NCBI GenBank assembly: GCA_947178155.1
Contig: CAMWXG010000006.1
Location: 1 to 39,509 of the forward strand
Reading direction: 5' to 3'
Source of the DNA: an uncultured Lachnoclostridium sp.
GTDB lineage: Bacteria > Bacillota > Clostridia > Lachnospirales > Lachnospiraceae
DNA length: 39,509 nucleotides
Shown: one piece after another, positions 1-9,395 of the stretch
Position numbering within the stretch: the stretch's first letter is position 1
Layout of the letters: each line of letters begins with the position of its first letter
Program-made: the position numbers and the translations under genes
The notes under the pieces: generated by a model
Seen by the model: only the letters and a program-made list of their open reading frames with translations
Database searches by the model: none
Told to the model about the DNA's origin: nothing

Positions 1-30
1 AATACTTTCTACTCCCACCCTATTATACGT

Positions 31-77
31 TGGATAATGAAAGTTATCCAGTAAAAAGAGCCGAAAGGCTCTTTTTA
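31..77 (+). terminator. Tandem hairpins ending in an intrinsic terminator of the upstream (off-window) gene
   Basis: TGGATAA-tgaaag-TTATCCA (31-50), then AAAAAGAGCC-GAAA-GGCTCTTTTT (53-76), a perfect stem with GAAA tetraloop and T-run. Confidence 0.85.
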
Positions 78-96
78 CATTTTAGTGCTTTTCTTT

Positions 97-105
97 TGCT
101 ATAAT
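97..105 (+). promoter_or_regulatory. Extended -10 promoter element upstream of the EAL gene
   Basis: TGCTATAAT; no convincing -35. Confidence 0.5.
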
Positions 106-176
106 ATTTGCTAAAATAGATATTGAAGCCAATACAAAACACAGCAGATATTATAATTCAAGAAGGCGGTAGAAAT

Positions 177-2099
177 ATGACTTTAAATATACAATTTCAA
201 ATATGTGGGCTTATATTGTCAATTATGGTTGTAAGCATGTTTTTAAGGCGTAAATCATTAAATCTTTTTTCAGAAAAAATATTTATACATCTTTTATCTG
301 CTGTAGTATTTAGTTTGATATTTGATATTGTAAGTATTATAACAATACGTTGTTTTAGTGACTTATATAATATAATAAATATTATTATATGTAAGGTATA
401 TCTTTTTACTATTCCATTTACCTGTTATATGTTTATGTCATATGTATTTACAGATATATATAAAAGCAGGGATGTATTCCGCCGTAAAGTCTTAATTATG
501 GGTATACCAATAATTATTATTGCAGTAGGAATCTGCTTTCTTCCTATTTATTATAAAGTGGAAATAACATATGTTTATACATATGGGCCATCTGTAGTTC
601 TTGTTTTTGGTACAGCTATTACATATCTTTTTATTTCATTTATATTTATGATTGTTTACAGGAAAAATATATCAAAGGCACGTAAAGGTTCCATATTATT
701 TTTATGCATCACTACAATGATTGCAGGTACAATTGAGTTATTTGAAACAAAATATCTGCTTGTTGGATTTGCTATGGGGCTGTCAATGGTATATATATTT
801 ATGCGTCTTGAAAATCCATATGACCATATTGATAAAGTGTCAGGCTGTTTTAATTCAACGGCGTTTTCTTATTATATTAATGAATTAGGTCACGCAGCAG
901 ATGATAAGTGTGCTATTACCGTTTTTCTGGAAGATTTTAAATTTGTGCGTGAAACCTTTGGCACACAAAATGCAGATAAGCTTTTAGGGCAGATAGCGCA
1001 GTTTTTGGATTCATTTAAAGAAAGTTTGGTATTTCGCGTAGATGACCTTGAATTTACTTTGATATTTAGTGATACAGTCAACATGCAGCAAGCACTGGAT
1101 AACATAGAGAAACGTTTTAAAAATCCTTTTAACCTTATTGGAGCAGATATTAATTTATCAGTTTGCATTTGCTGCCTTAGAGATTTTAACATACTTGATG
1201 ATATAAACTTTATGAAAGAAGATATGCGCTACTTTTCAGAAGAAGCAAGGGAAAGTGCGAGTGGTATGATATTTGAAATTGATGAGGAGACATATTCTCA
1301 AAAGAAGGAAAAAAATCATGCAGAAAATACACTTAGGTGGGCGCTTGATGAAAATAAAGTTCAAGTATTTTTTCAACCGATTTTTTCAACCAAAAAGCAT
1401 AAATATACATCAGCGGAAGCCCTTGTACGTGTTTTCGACAAAGATGGAAAGTTTTTGTCACCAGAAATCTTTATTCCTATTGCTGAAAAGAATGGGATGA
1501 TACTTGAGATAGGCAGTGTAGTATTTGAAAAAGTGTGTCATTTTATGAGTATAGAAAAACCGGAGCGTTTTGGTATAGAGTATATAGAGGTTAATCTTTC
1601 AGTAGTGCAGTGTATGCAGGAAAGTCTTTCAAAGGAGCTTTTGAGAATTATGTCAAAGCATAATATTATGCCACAAAGGATTAATCTTGAGATTACAGAG
1701 ACAGCAGTTGTTAATTCTAAAAATACACTTAAACAGAATATGGAGGAATTAATTGAAAGTAATGTTACATTTTCACTTGATGACTATGGTTCCGGATATT
1801 CTAATCTGAGTTATGTAGTTGGGCTTCCGCTTACAATAGTCAAGCTTGATAAATCTTTGGTGTGGTCAGCATTTGCAAAGGATAAGGCAAAAGTAGCTAT
1901 GGAATTTACAATATCAATGATACGCAGCATGGATATGAAGGTACTTGCAGAGGGAGTTGAAACAGAGGAGCAGTATAAAGAACTTGAGCGTCTTGGCATT
2001 GACTATATACAAGGATATTACTTTTCAAGACCTCTTCCGCCGGAAAGGTTTATACAGGCTTTGCAGAATGAAATTCCTGTGCTTGCGGGAAATATGTAG
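177..2099 (+). CDS. Membrane-bound degenerate GGDEF / EAL-domain c-di-GMP phosphodiesterase
   Basis: Multi-TM N-terminus; GGDEF site degenerate (FRVDDLEF); EAL motifs EALVR, NLS, EITET, DDYGSGYSNL, KLDKSLV, EGVET, QGYYFSRPLP. ATG at 177 (RBS aaggcgg) preferred over TTG 123. Confidence 0.9.
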   Translation: MTLNIQFQICGLILSIMVVSMFLRRKSLNLFSEKIFIHLLSAVVFSLIFDIVSIITIRCFSDLYNIINIIICKVYLFTIPFTCYMFMSYVFTDIYKSRDVFRRKVLIMGIPIIIIAVGICFLPIYYKVEITYVYTYGPSVVLVFGTAITYLFISFIFMIVYRKNISKARKGSILFLCITTMIAGTIELFETKYLLVGFAMGLSMVYIFMRLENPYDHIDKVSGCFNSTAFSYYINELGHAADDKCAITVFLEDFKFVRETFGTQNADKLLGQIAQFLDSFKESLVFRVDDLEFTLIFSDTVNMQQALDNIEKRFKNPFNLIGADINLSVCICCLRDFNILDDINFMKEDMRYFSEEARESASGMIFEIDEETYSQKKEKNHAENTLRWALDENKVQVFFQPIFSTKKHKYTSAEALVRVFDKDGKFLSPEIFIPIAEKNGMILEIGSVVFEKVCHFMSIEKPERFGIEYIEVNLSVVQCMQESLSKELLRIMSKHNIMPQRINLEITETAVVNSKNTLKQNMEELIESNVTFSLDDYGSGYSNLSYVVGLPLTIVKLDKSLVWSAFAKDKAKVAMEFTISMIRSMDMKVLAEGVETEEQYKELERLGIDYIQGYYFSRPLPPERFIQALQNEIPVLAGNM

Positions 2100-2207
2100 A
2101 TGTATGTAATTGGGTTTTAGTGCTGATTGCATATATTTTCACAAACTGTATTCTATAAAAAATATATATTGGTCATAATTTTATAACAATTTTTACTTAT
2201 AATATAA

Positions 2208-2241
2208 TTTATGAGCAATTGCAAAAGCAATTTCTCATAAA
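2208..2241. repeat. Intergenic inverted repeat
   Basis: TTTATGAG-c-AATTGC-aaaa-GCAATT-t-CTCATAAA: 14 paired positions, one mismatch; no T-run. Confidence 0.6.
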
Positions 2242-2369
2242 AGGGCCTGTTTTTGGCTTATATATTGATTATAGGAAGCGTTTTTGCTTGCTATAATATG
2301 ATAAAGTATATGATTAGCAGAGGTTTTTCTTGATAAATAGTAAGACTATCTGCAGAAATGAGGTAAGAT

Positions 2370-3458
2370 ATGGAATTTATAAAAGAGAACAAAAAGATAA
2401 TAATGATAATAGTATTATGTATTGCTTTATTTGCCGGAGGCATAGGTATAGGAATGTTTTTGGCTGGTGGAAAAGAAGAGGTACAGAAAAAACTGGGAGG
2501 AAATTATAAAGCTGTTGATTGTATAGAGTTTGAAGAAGATTATAATAAACTTGAAGTTTCGCTTGCTGTATCACAGGAAGATATAGATGCCGAGATAGAC
2601 AGTATTAAAGAGCAGCATACTACATATGAGCAAAAGATGGGTAATGTGGCAGACGGTGACATGATATATGCTAACATTGTAGGATATGTTAATGGGAAAA
2701 GAGCTGATGATGCATGTACTGAGGATTTTGTAATAATTGGTTCAGGGGACTGGATTGAGGGTTTTGAGGATGCATTAATTGGTATTAAGACAGGTACTAC
2801 GGCAGAGTTTACTATATCTGTTCCAAATGGTTCGTTTGGCAATAAAGATATTGATGGTCATGATATTTTATATAATGTAAAAGTGGAATATATATGTGGA
2901 GATTCTATAGTTCCTGAATATAATAATGAGTTTGTTCAGTCTATTTCTGATTATGAGACAACAGAGGAGTATACCAATTATATAAAGGAGAAGCTTTTGG
3001 AGGAAAATCAGACTGACAGGGCTGATTATGCATGGACTGATGTAATGGATATTTGCAAGGTTAAGACATATCCGGAGGATATGCTTGAAAAGGCAAGGGA
3101 TACTGTTTTACAGGGGTATTATGATATGGCAGAGCTTTATGGCTGTACTGAGGAGGAAGTGTTTATTGAGTTTGGTTATAAATCTAAGGAAGACTTTGTA
3201 AATGGTGACCTTGAAGAGCTTGCCAAAGATACGGTAAAAGAGCAGCTTCTTGCAAGAGCACTTGCCAGCAGAGAGAACATATCATATACACAGGAGGAAT
3301 ATGATGAGGTAGTAGATGATGAGTATTACTATTATGAGGATGAATATTCTTCTAAAGAGGAATATGAAAAAGAGAATAAGGAGGAGTTAGAGGATTTAGT
3401 ACTTATGAATGTTGTCAAGAAATGGATGGCAGATAATCTTAAATATGTTACAGAGTAA
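2370..3458 (+). CDS. Membrane-anchored trigger-factor-like FKBP-type peptidyl-prolyl isomerase
   Basis: N-terminal TM; GDMIYANIVGYVNGKR...IEGFEDALIGIKTGTTAEFTISVP resembles the trigger factor PPIase domain; helical acidic C-terminus; RBS gagg. Confidence 0.75.
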   Translation: MEFIKENKKIIMIIVLCIALFAGGIGIGMFLAGGKEEVQKKLGGNYKAVDCIEFEEDYNKLEVSLAVSQEDIDAEIDSIKEQHTTYEQKMGNVADGDMIYANIVGYVNGKRADDACTEDFVIIGSGDWIEGFEDALIGIKTGTTAEFTISVPNGSFGNKDIDGHDILYNVKVEYICGDSIVPEYNNEFVQSISDYETTEEYTNYIKEKLLEENQTDRADYAWTDVMDICKVKTYPEDMLEKARDTVLQGYYDMAELYGCTEEEVFIEFGYKSKEDFVNGDLEELAKDTVKEQLLARALASRENISYTQEEYDEVVDDEYYYYEDEYSSKEEYEKENKEELEDLVLMNVVKKWMADNLKYVTE

Positions 3459-3493
3459 AATGTGTATATGTATATACAGAAATGAGGATTATT

Positions 3494-4114
3494 ATGGATA
3501 ATCAGAATGAAAAATATGTTGTGGATGAGTTCTCTTTTTCTAATAAGGAGGATTATAACAGGGCAGCAAAGGAAAAGGAAACTATATCATATATCATTGC
3601 AAATACAGATATGAATGACTTGAAAGCAGTTTATAAGATATATAACCGTAGTATTGAAAAAAAGTCTTTTCAGACGGTTATCGGGCTTGAATTTGTAAAA
3701 AATATGAGAAAGAAGCTTATAGCATCAGGAATTGTGACTCCAGATACTATAAGCATAATACCTGTGCCAAGACAATCAGCAGTTTCAAATAGCAAGGCTT
3801 CAAAAAAGTCTGATAAGGGAGTTGTTAATGAAGAAGCTAAAGAAGAAATTGAAAAGTATAAGCTTGCATATGAGAATGTAGCAGCCGGAAGGACTATACG
3901 AAATATGTTGATTGTTTTTCTGTTTCTTATAATAATTGCTATGATGGTTATTACATATAACAGTAAATATTCAGTATTTACGTTTTTTACTAATTATAAG
4001 GCTGATATGGAAAATGAGTTAATTGATAAGTATGAAGGCTGGGAAAATGAACTCAATAAGCGTGAAGAGGAACTTAAACAGAGAGAGCAGGCTGTAGGGG
4101 ACAATACGCAGTAA
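3494..4114 (+). CDS. Hypothetical protein with a single TM and C-terminal coiled coil
   Basis: TM segment MLIVFLFLIIIAMMVITY, then ELNKREEELKQREQ; ATG 3494 preceded by gagg, so preferred over ATG 3482. Confidence 0.7.
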   Translation: MDNQNEKYVVDEFSFSNKEDYNRAAKEKETISYIIANTDMNDLKAVYKIYNRSIEKKSFQTVIGLEFVKNMRKKLIASGIVTPDTISIIPVPRQSAVSNSKASKKSDKGVVNEEAKEEIEKYKLAYENVAAGRTIRNMLIVFLFLIIIAMMVITYNSKYSVFTFFTNYKADMENELIDKYEGWENELNKREEELKQREQAVGDNTQ

Positions 4115-4132
4115 GTTTGGAGGAAAACTGTT

Positions 4133-4804
4133 ATGGATAAGCTTAAGATTTTAGTTGTTGATGACGAGTCCAGAATGAGAAAACTCGTAAAAGATTTTCT
4201 TGTTAAGAGTAATCTTGATGTAATTGAAGCTGGTGATGGTGAGCAGGCGCTTGATATTTTTTATGAAAACAAAGATATTGCGCTTGTGATACTTGATGTT
4301 ATGATGCCTAAAAGAGATGGCTGGGAAGTATGCAGGGAAATAAGGAGATATTCACAGGTTCCTATGATAATGCTGACTGCAAGAGGAGATGAGAAGGATG
4401 AGCTTTTAGGTTTTGAGCTGGGGGTTGATGAGTATATCTCAAAACCATTCAGTCCTAAAATACTTGTAGCAAGGGTTGAAGCTATTCTTAGGAGGACGAA
4501 CAGCATTGAAGATGGAGAATTGGAGATTGGAGGTCTTTCAATTAACCAGTCTGCACATGAAGTTAAAATAGATGGGAAGATTATAGAACTTAGCTTCAAG
4601 GAGTTTGAACTTCTTACGTATTTTGTCACTAATCAGGGGGTAGCACTTTCAAGGGAGCGTATTTTAAATAATGTATGGAATTATGATTATTTTGGAGATG
4701 CACGTACTATTGACACTCATGTAAAAAAGCTTCGTAATAAGCTTGGAGATAAAGGTGCATATATTAAAACAATATGGGGAATGGGTTATAAATTTGAGGT
4801 ATAA
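4133..4804 (+). CDS. OmpR/PhoB-family DNA-binding response regulator
   Basis: Receiver DDE...D(LDVMMP)...K(SKPF) and winged-helix C-terminus (RTIDTHVKKLRNKLG...IKTIWGMGYKFEV); RBS ggagg. Confidence 0.95.
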   Translation: MDKLKILVVDDESRMRKLVKDFLVKSNLDVIEAGDGEQALDIFYENKDIALVILDVMMPKRDGWEVCREIRRYSQVPMIMLTARGDEKDELLGFELGVDEYISKPFSPKILVARVEAILRRTNSIEDGELEIGGLSINQSAHEVKIDGKIIELSFKEFELLTYFVTNQGVALSRERILNNVWNYDYFGDARTIDTHVKKLRNKLGDKGAYIKTIWGMGYKFEV

Positions 4805-4852
4805 AGAGATTTTCAATATTAATAAAATTTTGTTAAAATTCTCCTCAAAATG

Positions 4853-4861
4853 TGCTATAAT
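4853..4861 (+). promoter_or_regulatory. Extended -10 element upstream of the MCP gene
   Basis: TGCTATAAT (TGC as read at about 4853-4855, TATAAT 4856-4861). Confidence 0.5.
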
Positions 4862-4927
4862 TAATTTGCATTTAAAGAAGGTATTTGGAATATGTCTGAT
4901 AAAGACATTATATGAAGGAGGAGACAT

Positions 4928-6655
4928 ATGAGAAAAAGCATAGGCGCAAAGGTGTTGGGGGTACTTTCAATATTGTGTGCAATTTTTGTATTTGCAATAA
5001 TATCAAATATAATAGCACTTGGTATAATCAATGATTATAATGATATGGCTCTTAATGTCTATATGCAGGCTGCCAAGACTATGATAGGTCTTGAGAAGTC
5101 ATGCGAGCAGGTACAGCTGTATTCAGAACTTTGTTATTATAACCAAACTAAAGATAATACTGAGAATATTGAAAATCTTGATGCTGCATTGACTAAACTT
5201 TTAAATGATACAAAGACATTGTCAGAAATTTGTAGTAAAACAGGTAATGATGAAGTTATAGCAGCATATGATTCATATGTTGTTCAGCTTAATGGTTATA
5301 TTTCGACAGGTATGTCAATTAAAAATGCTATTTCAGAGGGAGATTATGAAACACTGGGTTTGAAAATGGGCTCATTCAGACATGGCATTTATTCATTAAG
5401 AGATGCTGGAGATGAGTATGATAAAGTTATAAGTGATCAGATAGTTGTACTGGAAAAGCATAGTTCAAATAGGATACAAGGTACAAATTTATTCAATTAT
5501 ACTCTTATCATAGTATATATTATAATAATATTGACTGCGCTTATTGTAGTGAGAAAGACAATCACCGGACCGGCAAAAGCTTCAGGCAGGCTGTTAAGAG
5601 ATATCGTTGATAAAATTGACAGAGAAGAGGGCGATCTTACAGAGCGTATTCCTGTTAAGTCAAAAGATGAGATAGGTCAGATGGCAGGGGGAATTAACAG
5701 CTTTATGGAAAGACTACAGGCAGTTATGAGAAAGCTTAAAGATGAGTCTGAGAAGATGATGATTTCAGCAGATGCAGTTACAAGAGAAGTTAATGAGTCA
5801 AATGAGCATGCTGGAAGTGTGTCGGCTGCTATGGAGGAAATGTCAGCCAGTATGGAGGAGATTTCAGCAACACTGGGGCAAATTGCAGAGGGAAGCAATA
5901 ATGTTATGGGTGAAGTGGAAGCTGCTAATACTCGTGTGCGTGATGGAGTAGGAATAGTAAAAGAAATTAAATCTCAAGCAGAACAGATATATAAAGAAAC
6001 TATTGAGGGTAAGGAAGATACTAGCCGTATAGTAGTTGGGATAAGAGATGAGTTGAGGAAAGCGCTGCAGGAAAGCCGAAGTGTAGATAAAATCAATGAA
6101 CTTATTGACGAGATATTAAATATTACAAGTCAGACGAATCTTTTGTCATTAAATGCCTCTATTGAAGCCGCCAGAGCAGGTGAGGCGGGCAAGGGATTTG
6201 CTGTAGTTGCTGATGAGATACGTGTGCTTGCAGACAGCAGTGCACAGACAGCAGGCAATATTCAAAATATCAGCAATCTTGTTATAGCTGCTGTAGATAA
6301 ACTGTCTAAAAATGCAGAGGATATGCTTAGGTTTATAGATGAAAAGGTTATGAGTGATTATGATGGTTTTGTAAAAGTAGTTGAGCAGTATGAGAAAAGT
6401 GCAGATAATGTCAACAGTATTTTTACAGAAGTTGCAGATAGTACAGATGATATTAATAATACTATAAAATTGATGAATACAAGTATTAATGATATTGCCA
6501 TAGCAGTAGATGACAGTGCAAGTGCAGTTACAAGTGTAGCAGAAAATGCAGTTGGTCTTGTAGATGCTATTGCACAGATACGTCAGGAAACGGAGAATAA
6601 TCAGGAAATTTCAACAGAACTTAGCAATGAAGTAAGTCGTTTCAAAAATGTCTAG
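4928..6655 (+). CDS. Methyl-accepting chemotaxis protein
   Basis: Two TMs, HAMP-like region, signalling tip [43 protein letters not shown] aaggagg. Confidence 0.95.
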   Translation: MRKSIGAKVLGVLSILCAIFVFAIISNIIALGIINDYNDMALNVYMQAAKTMIGLEKSCEQVQLYSELCYYNQTKDNTENIENLDAALTKLLNDTKTLSEICSKTGNDEVIAAYDSYVVQLNGYISTGMSIKNAISEGDYETLGLKMGSFRHGIYSLRDAGDEYDKVISDQIVVLEKHSSNRIQGTNLFNYTLIIVYIIIILTALIVVRKTITGPAKASGRLLRDIVDKIDREEGDLTERIPVKSKDEIGQMAGGINSFMERLQAVMRKLKDESEKMMISADAVTREVNESNEHAGSVSAAMEEMSASMEEISATLGQIAEGSNNVMGEVEAANTRVRDGVGIVKEIKSQAEQIYKETIEGKEDTSRIVVGIRDELRKALQESRSVDKINELIDEILNITSQTNLLSLNASIEAARAGEAGKGFAVVADEIRVLADSSAQTAGNIQNISNLVIAAVDKLSKNAEDMLRFIDEKVMSDYDGFVKVVEQYEKSADNVNSIFTEVADSTDDINNTIKLMNTSINDIAIAVDDSASAVTSVAENAVGLVDAIAQIRQETENNQEISTELSNEVSRFKNV

Positions 6656-6816
6656 TACAGCGTTGCATTAATCTCGAAGTAATAGGGGCCTGAATTTTGT
6701 GTCAGGACAAGGCGGAGGAATGAGGCAATGCGGTGGCATTGTTGACTGACGACAACACGGTACTGGAGCAAAAGACAGGCACATATTACTCGATTATTAA
6801 TGCAACACTGTACTAG
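6652..6816 (+). repeat. Structured dispersed element, copy 1: long terminal inverted repeats, conserved internal loop, central hairpin
   Basis: CTAGTACAGcGTTGCATTAAT...ATTAATGCAACACTGTACTAG arms; core CAAGGCGGAGGAATGAG-(hairpin)-TGACTGACGACAACAC shared with 21473-21628 (reverse complement). Confidence 0.85.
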
Positions 6817-6825
6817 GAGGTAGTT

Positions 6826-8403
6826 ATGACCAGATTTCATATTAGGGTAAAATCAATAAGGACGAAATTGATTCTTATCATGATTGCTATGCTTGGCATG
6901 ACAATTTTTATAATATGGATGATGAATATAATTTTGCTTCCAAGATATTATCAATATAAGAAAGTATCTATGCTCGAAGAGTGTTATGATAAAGCTAATA
7001 CAATAGTAAATAAGGATGATAATTATAAACAGGGTATTAGTGGTCTTTCAGATGAAAGCAAACTTTCATTTGAAATATTATCTGCAAACAATGCTTCTAA
7101 TATATATGTATTTAGTTTGACAGAGGTTTTTGGCAATATATTTTATACATATGATTATCCAATATCTGATTCTATTACAGATTTTCAGAAGCTGCGCATA
7201 CGGGAAAAAGCTAAAGAATATTTGTATATTTTACAATTAGAGTCTATTGGTGAAGAACGGGAAGGGAAAAAACAGGAATATATAGCAGATAATGATAATT
7301 ATATGGTCAGTAAGGTTATGGATGACCATATTGGTTCTTATTATATTGAGCTTTTTGGAAAGTTGGATTCAGGCTCTTTTGTATATGCGAATACAAATTA
7401 CCAGGGTATGACAGAAAATATAAATACATTTAACAGTTTTATATTTTATGTGGGACTTTGTGTAATAATTTTGGTTGCGGGCCTTATGGTGTTTATAAGC
7501 AACAGTTTTACCAAACCTTTACTTCAGCTTACAGATATAGCAAAGCGCATGTCAGAGCTTGATTTTGATGTAAGATATCCTGTAACTACACATGATGAAA
7601 TAGGGGTTCTTGGCAGCAGTATTAATACTCTTTTAGAAACACTTGAAAAGACTATATCAGAGTTAAAAACTGCTAATAATGAGTTGCAGAAGGATATTGA
7701 AAATAAAATACAAATAGATGAGATGAGAAAGGAATTTCTCTCCAATGTGTCACATGAATTAAAGACGCCGATTGCGCTTATACAGGGATATGCAGAGGGA
7801 CTTTATGACAATATTAATGATGACAGCGAGGACAGGGAATTTTATTGCGAAGTTATTATAGATGAAGCTAACAAGATGAATAAAATGGTTAAAAAACTTC
7901 TTGCGCTTAATCAAATTGAATTTGGCAAAAATCAGGTAACATTTGAAAGGTTTGATATAATTCAGGTTATAAAGTCGGTTATACAGTCAGCAGTACTCCT
8001 TGCTGAACAGAAGGGTGCAAATATATATATGGCTGATTATGATGCTATATATGTATGGGCAGATGAGTACATGGTTGAAGAAGTGGTGACTAATTATATA
8101 AGCAATGCCATTAATCATGTTGCAGGAGAAAAACGGATTGAGGTAAGTATAGAAAATAGACAGGAAGTTGTTCATATCAGTGTGTTTAATACCGGAAATC
8201 CTATACCAGAGAGTGAGCTTGACAAAATCTGGATAAAGTTTTATAAAGTGGATAAAGCAAGGACAAGGGAATATGGAGGGAACGGCATTGGGCTTTCCAT
8301 AGTAAAGGCTGTAATGGATTCAATGAATAGGAAATGTGGTGTTATTAACCATAATAACGGGGTTGAGTTTTGGTTTGAGTTAGACAGACAATGTTCTCAT
8401 TGA
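6826..8403 (+). CDS. HAMP-domain sensor histidine kinase
   Basis: Two TMs, HAMP, H-box FLSNVSHELKTPIALIQGYAEG, N box, GGNGIGLSIVKAVMD; RBS aggagg. Confidence 0.95.
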   Translation: MTRFHIRVKSIRTKLILIMIAMLGMTIFIIWMMNIILLPRYYQYKKVSMLEECYDKANTIVNKDDNYKQGISGLSDESKLSFEILSANNASNIYVFSLTEVFGNIFYTYDYPISDSITDFQKLRIREKAKEYLYILQLESIGEEREGKKQEYIADNDNYMVSKVMDDHIGSYYIELFGKLDSGSFVYANTNYQGMTENINTFNSFIFYVGLCVIILVAGLMVFISNSFTKPLLQLTDIAKRMSELDFDVRYPVTTHDEIGVLGSSINTLLETLEKTISELKTANNELQKDIENKIQIDEMRKEFLSNVSHELKTPIALIQGYAEGLYDNINDDSEDREFYCEVIIDEANKMNKMVKKLLALNQIEFGKNQVTFERFDIIQVIKSVIQSAVLLAEQKGANIYMADYDAIYVWADEYMVEEVVTNYISNAINHVAGEKRIEVSIENRQEVVHISVFNTGNPIPESELDKIWIKFYKVDKARTREYGGNGIGLSIVKAVMDSMNRKCGVINHNNGVEFWFELDRQCSH

Positions 8404-8575
8404 CGTTTATAATGATATTATGGTATTATAAAGATATATAAATTTTATGGTGCCATTTTGTGCTTATTCTAAACAAAATGTGTACATTTTAGTGATATAT
8501 TGTTAATTTGTTGCCGGAACACTAAATAGTGTAGAAGGTAATGTTGATATTTAAATCCTTACGGAGGTACATGGT

Positions 8576-9325
8576 ATGAAGAAAAGGATATGTTGTGTTG
8601 CAGCACTGGCTGTAACTGCTTCTGTAGCTTTAACAGGCTGTACAGACGTTCCGAATTTGTCAGATAATGATATTGAGATGATAAGCCAATATATGGCAGG
8701 TGCAGTTTTAAACAGCACAGATAACTATAAATATTCGTTTAAATATGATGAGTCAATACTTGTGCCAACACCTGAACCAACACCAACACGTATGCCCGTG
8801 CCAACTGCTACACCAGAAGTTACTGGAAATGTGGGAGGAAGTGGTTCATCAGGAGGTTCTTCAGGTTCGTCAGGAACTTTATCAGCGAATGGTACAGGAA
8901 ATGACTCTGATAGTGCTATAAAAGTAAATCTTAGTGAAATATATAGTATAAGTGGGATTAATGTAAAGCAGACATCATATGATGTTACTAAGAGTCTTGT
9001 TACACAGTATTCATCAATAACAGCAGATAAGGGGAAAAAGCTGGTGGCTGTATCTTTTAAGGTTAAGAATACTTCTTCAAAGAGCAGAAATGTTAATCTT
9101 GCTGGTAAAGAAGTGACATATTCTATATCACTTGGAGGAGAAAGCTATGGTGCTCCGTTACTTACTATTGCAGAGGGAGATATGCAGTATTTCAATAGTA
9201 AGATTGCGGCAGGCAAAAGCAAGACAGGTGTTCTTGTATTTCAGGTTGATTCAAGTGTTAAGGTAAAAGATATTGTTGTGAAAGCTGTAAAAGGTAATAA
9301 AGAAGCAGATGTTTATGTGAAATAG
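8576..9325 (+). CDS. Lipoprotein with Pro/Thr and Gly/Ser-rich linker and DUF4352-like C-terminal domain
   Basis: Signal peptide with lipobox LTGC; PTPEPTPTRMPVPTATPE; GGSGSSGGSSGSSG; C-terminal KKLVAVSFKVKNTS... Confidence 0.75.
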   Translation: MKKRICCVAALAVTASVALTGCTDVPNLSDNDIEMISQYMAGAVLNSTDNYKYSFKYDESILVPTPEPTPTRMPVPTATPEVTGNVGGSGSSGGSSGSSGTLSANGTGNDSDSAIKVNLSEIYSISGINVKQTSYDVTKSLVTQYSSITADKGKKLVAVSFKVKNTSSKSRNVNLAGKEVTYSISLGGESYGAPLLTIAEGDMQYFNSKIAAGKSKTGVLVFQVDSSVKVKDIVVKAVKGNKEADVYVK

Positions 9326-9395
9326 GATATTTGATACTTATCAGATATAATTATTGACACTAAATATAAAGTTATTAAATATTGGAGGTACGGAT

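Noticed and set aside
6652-6816. Classical MITE or IS remnant with defined target-site duplication
   Set aside because: No transposase remnant and no convincing direct repeats at the borders; terminal arms are not shared between copies. Still possible as a diverged mobile element.
6652-6840. 62-aa - strand ORF across the structured element
   Set aside because: Its length comes from the inverted-repeat element; no RBS or family resemblance. The element is better read as non-coding structure.
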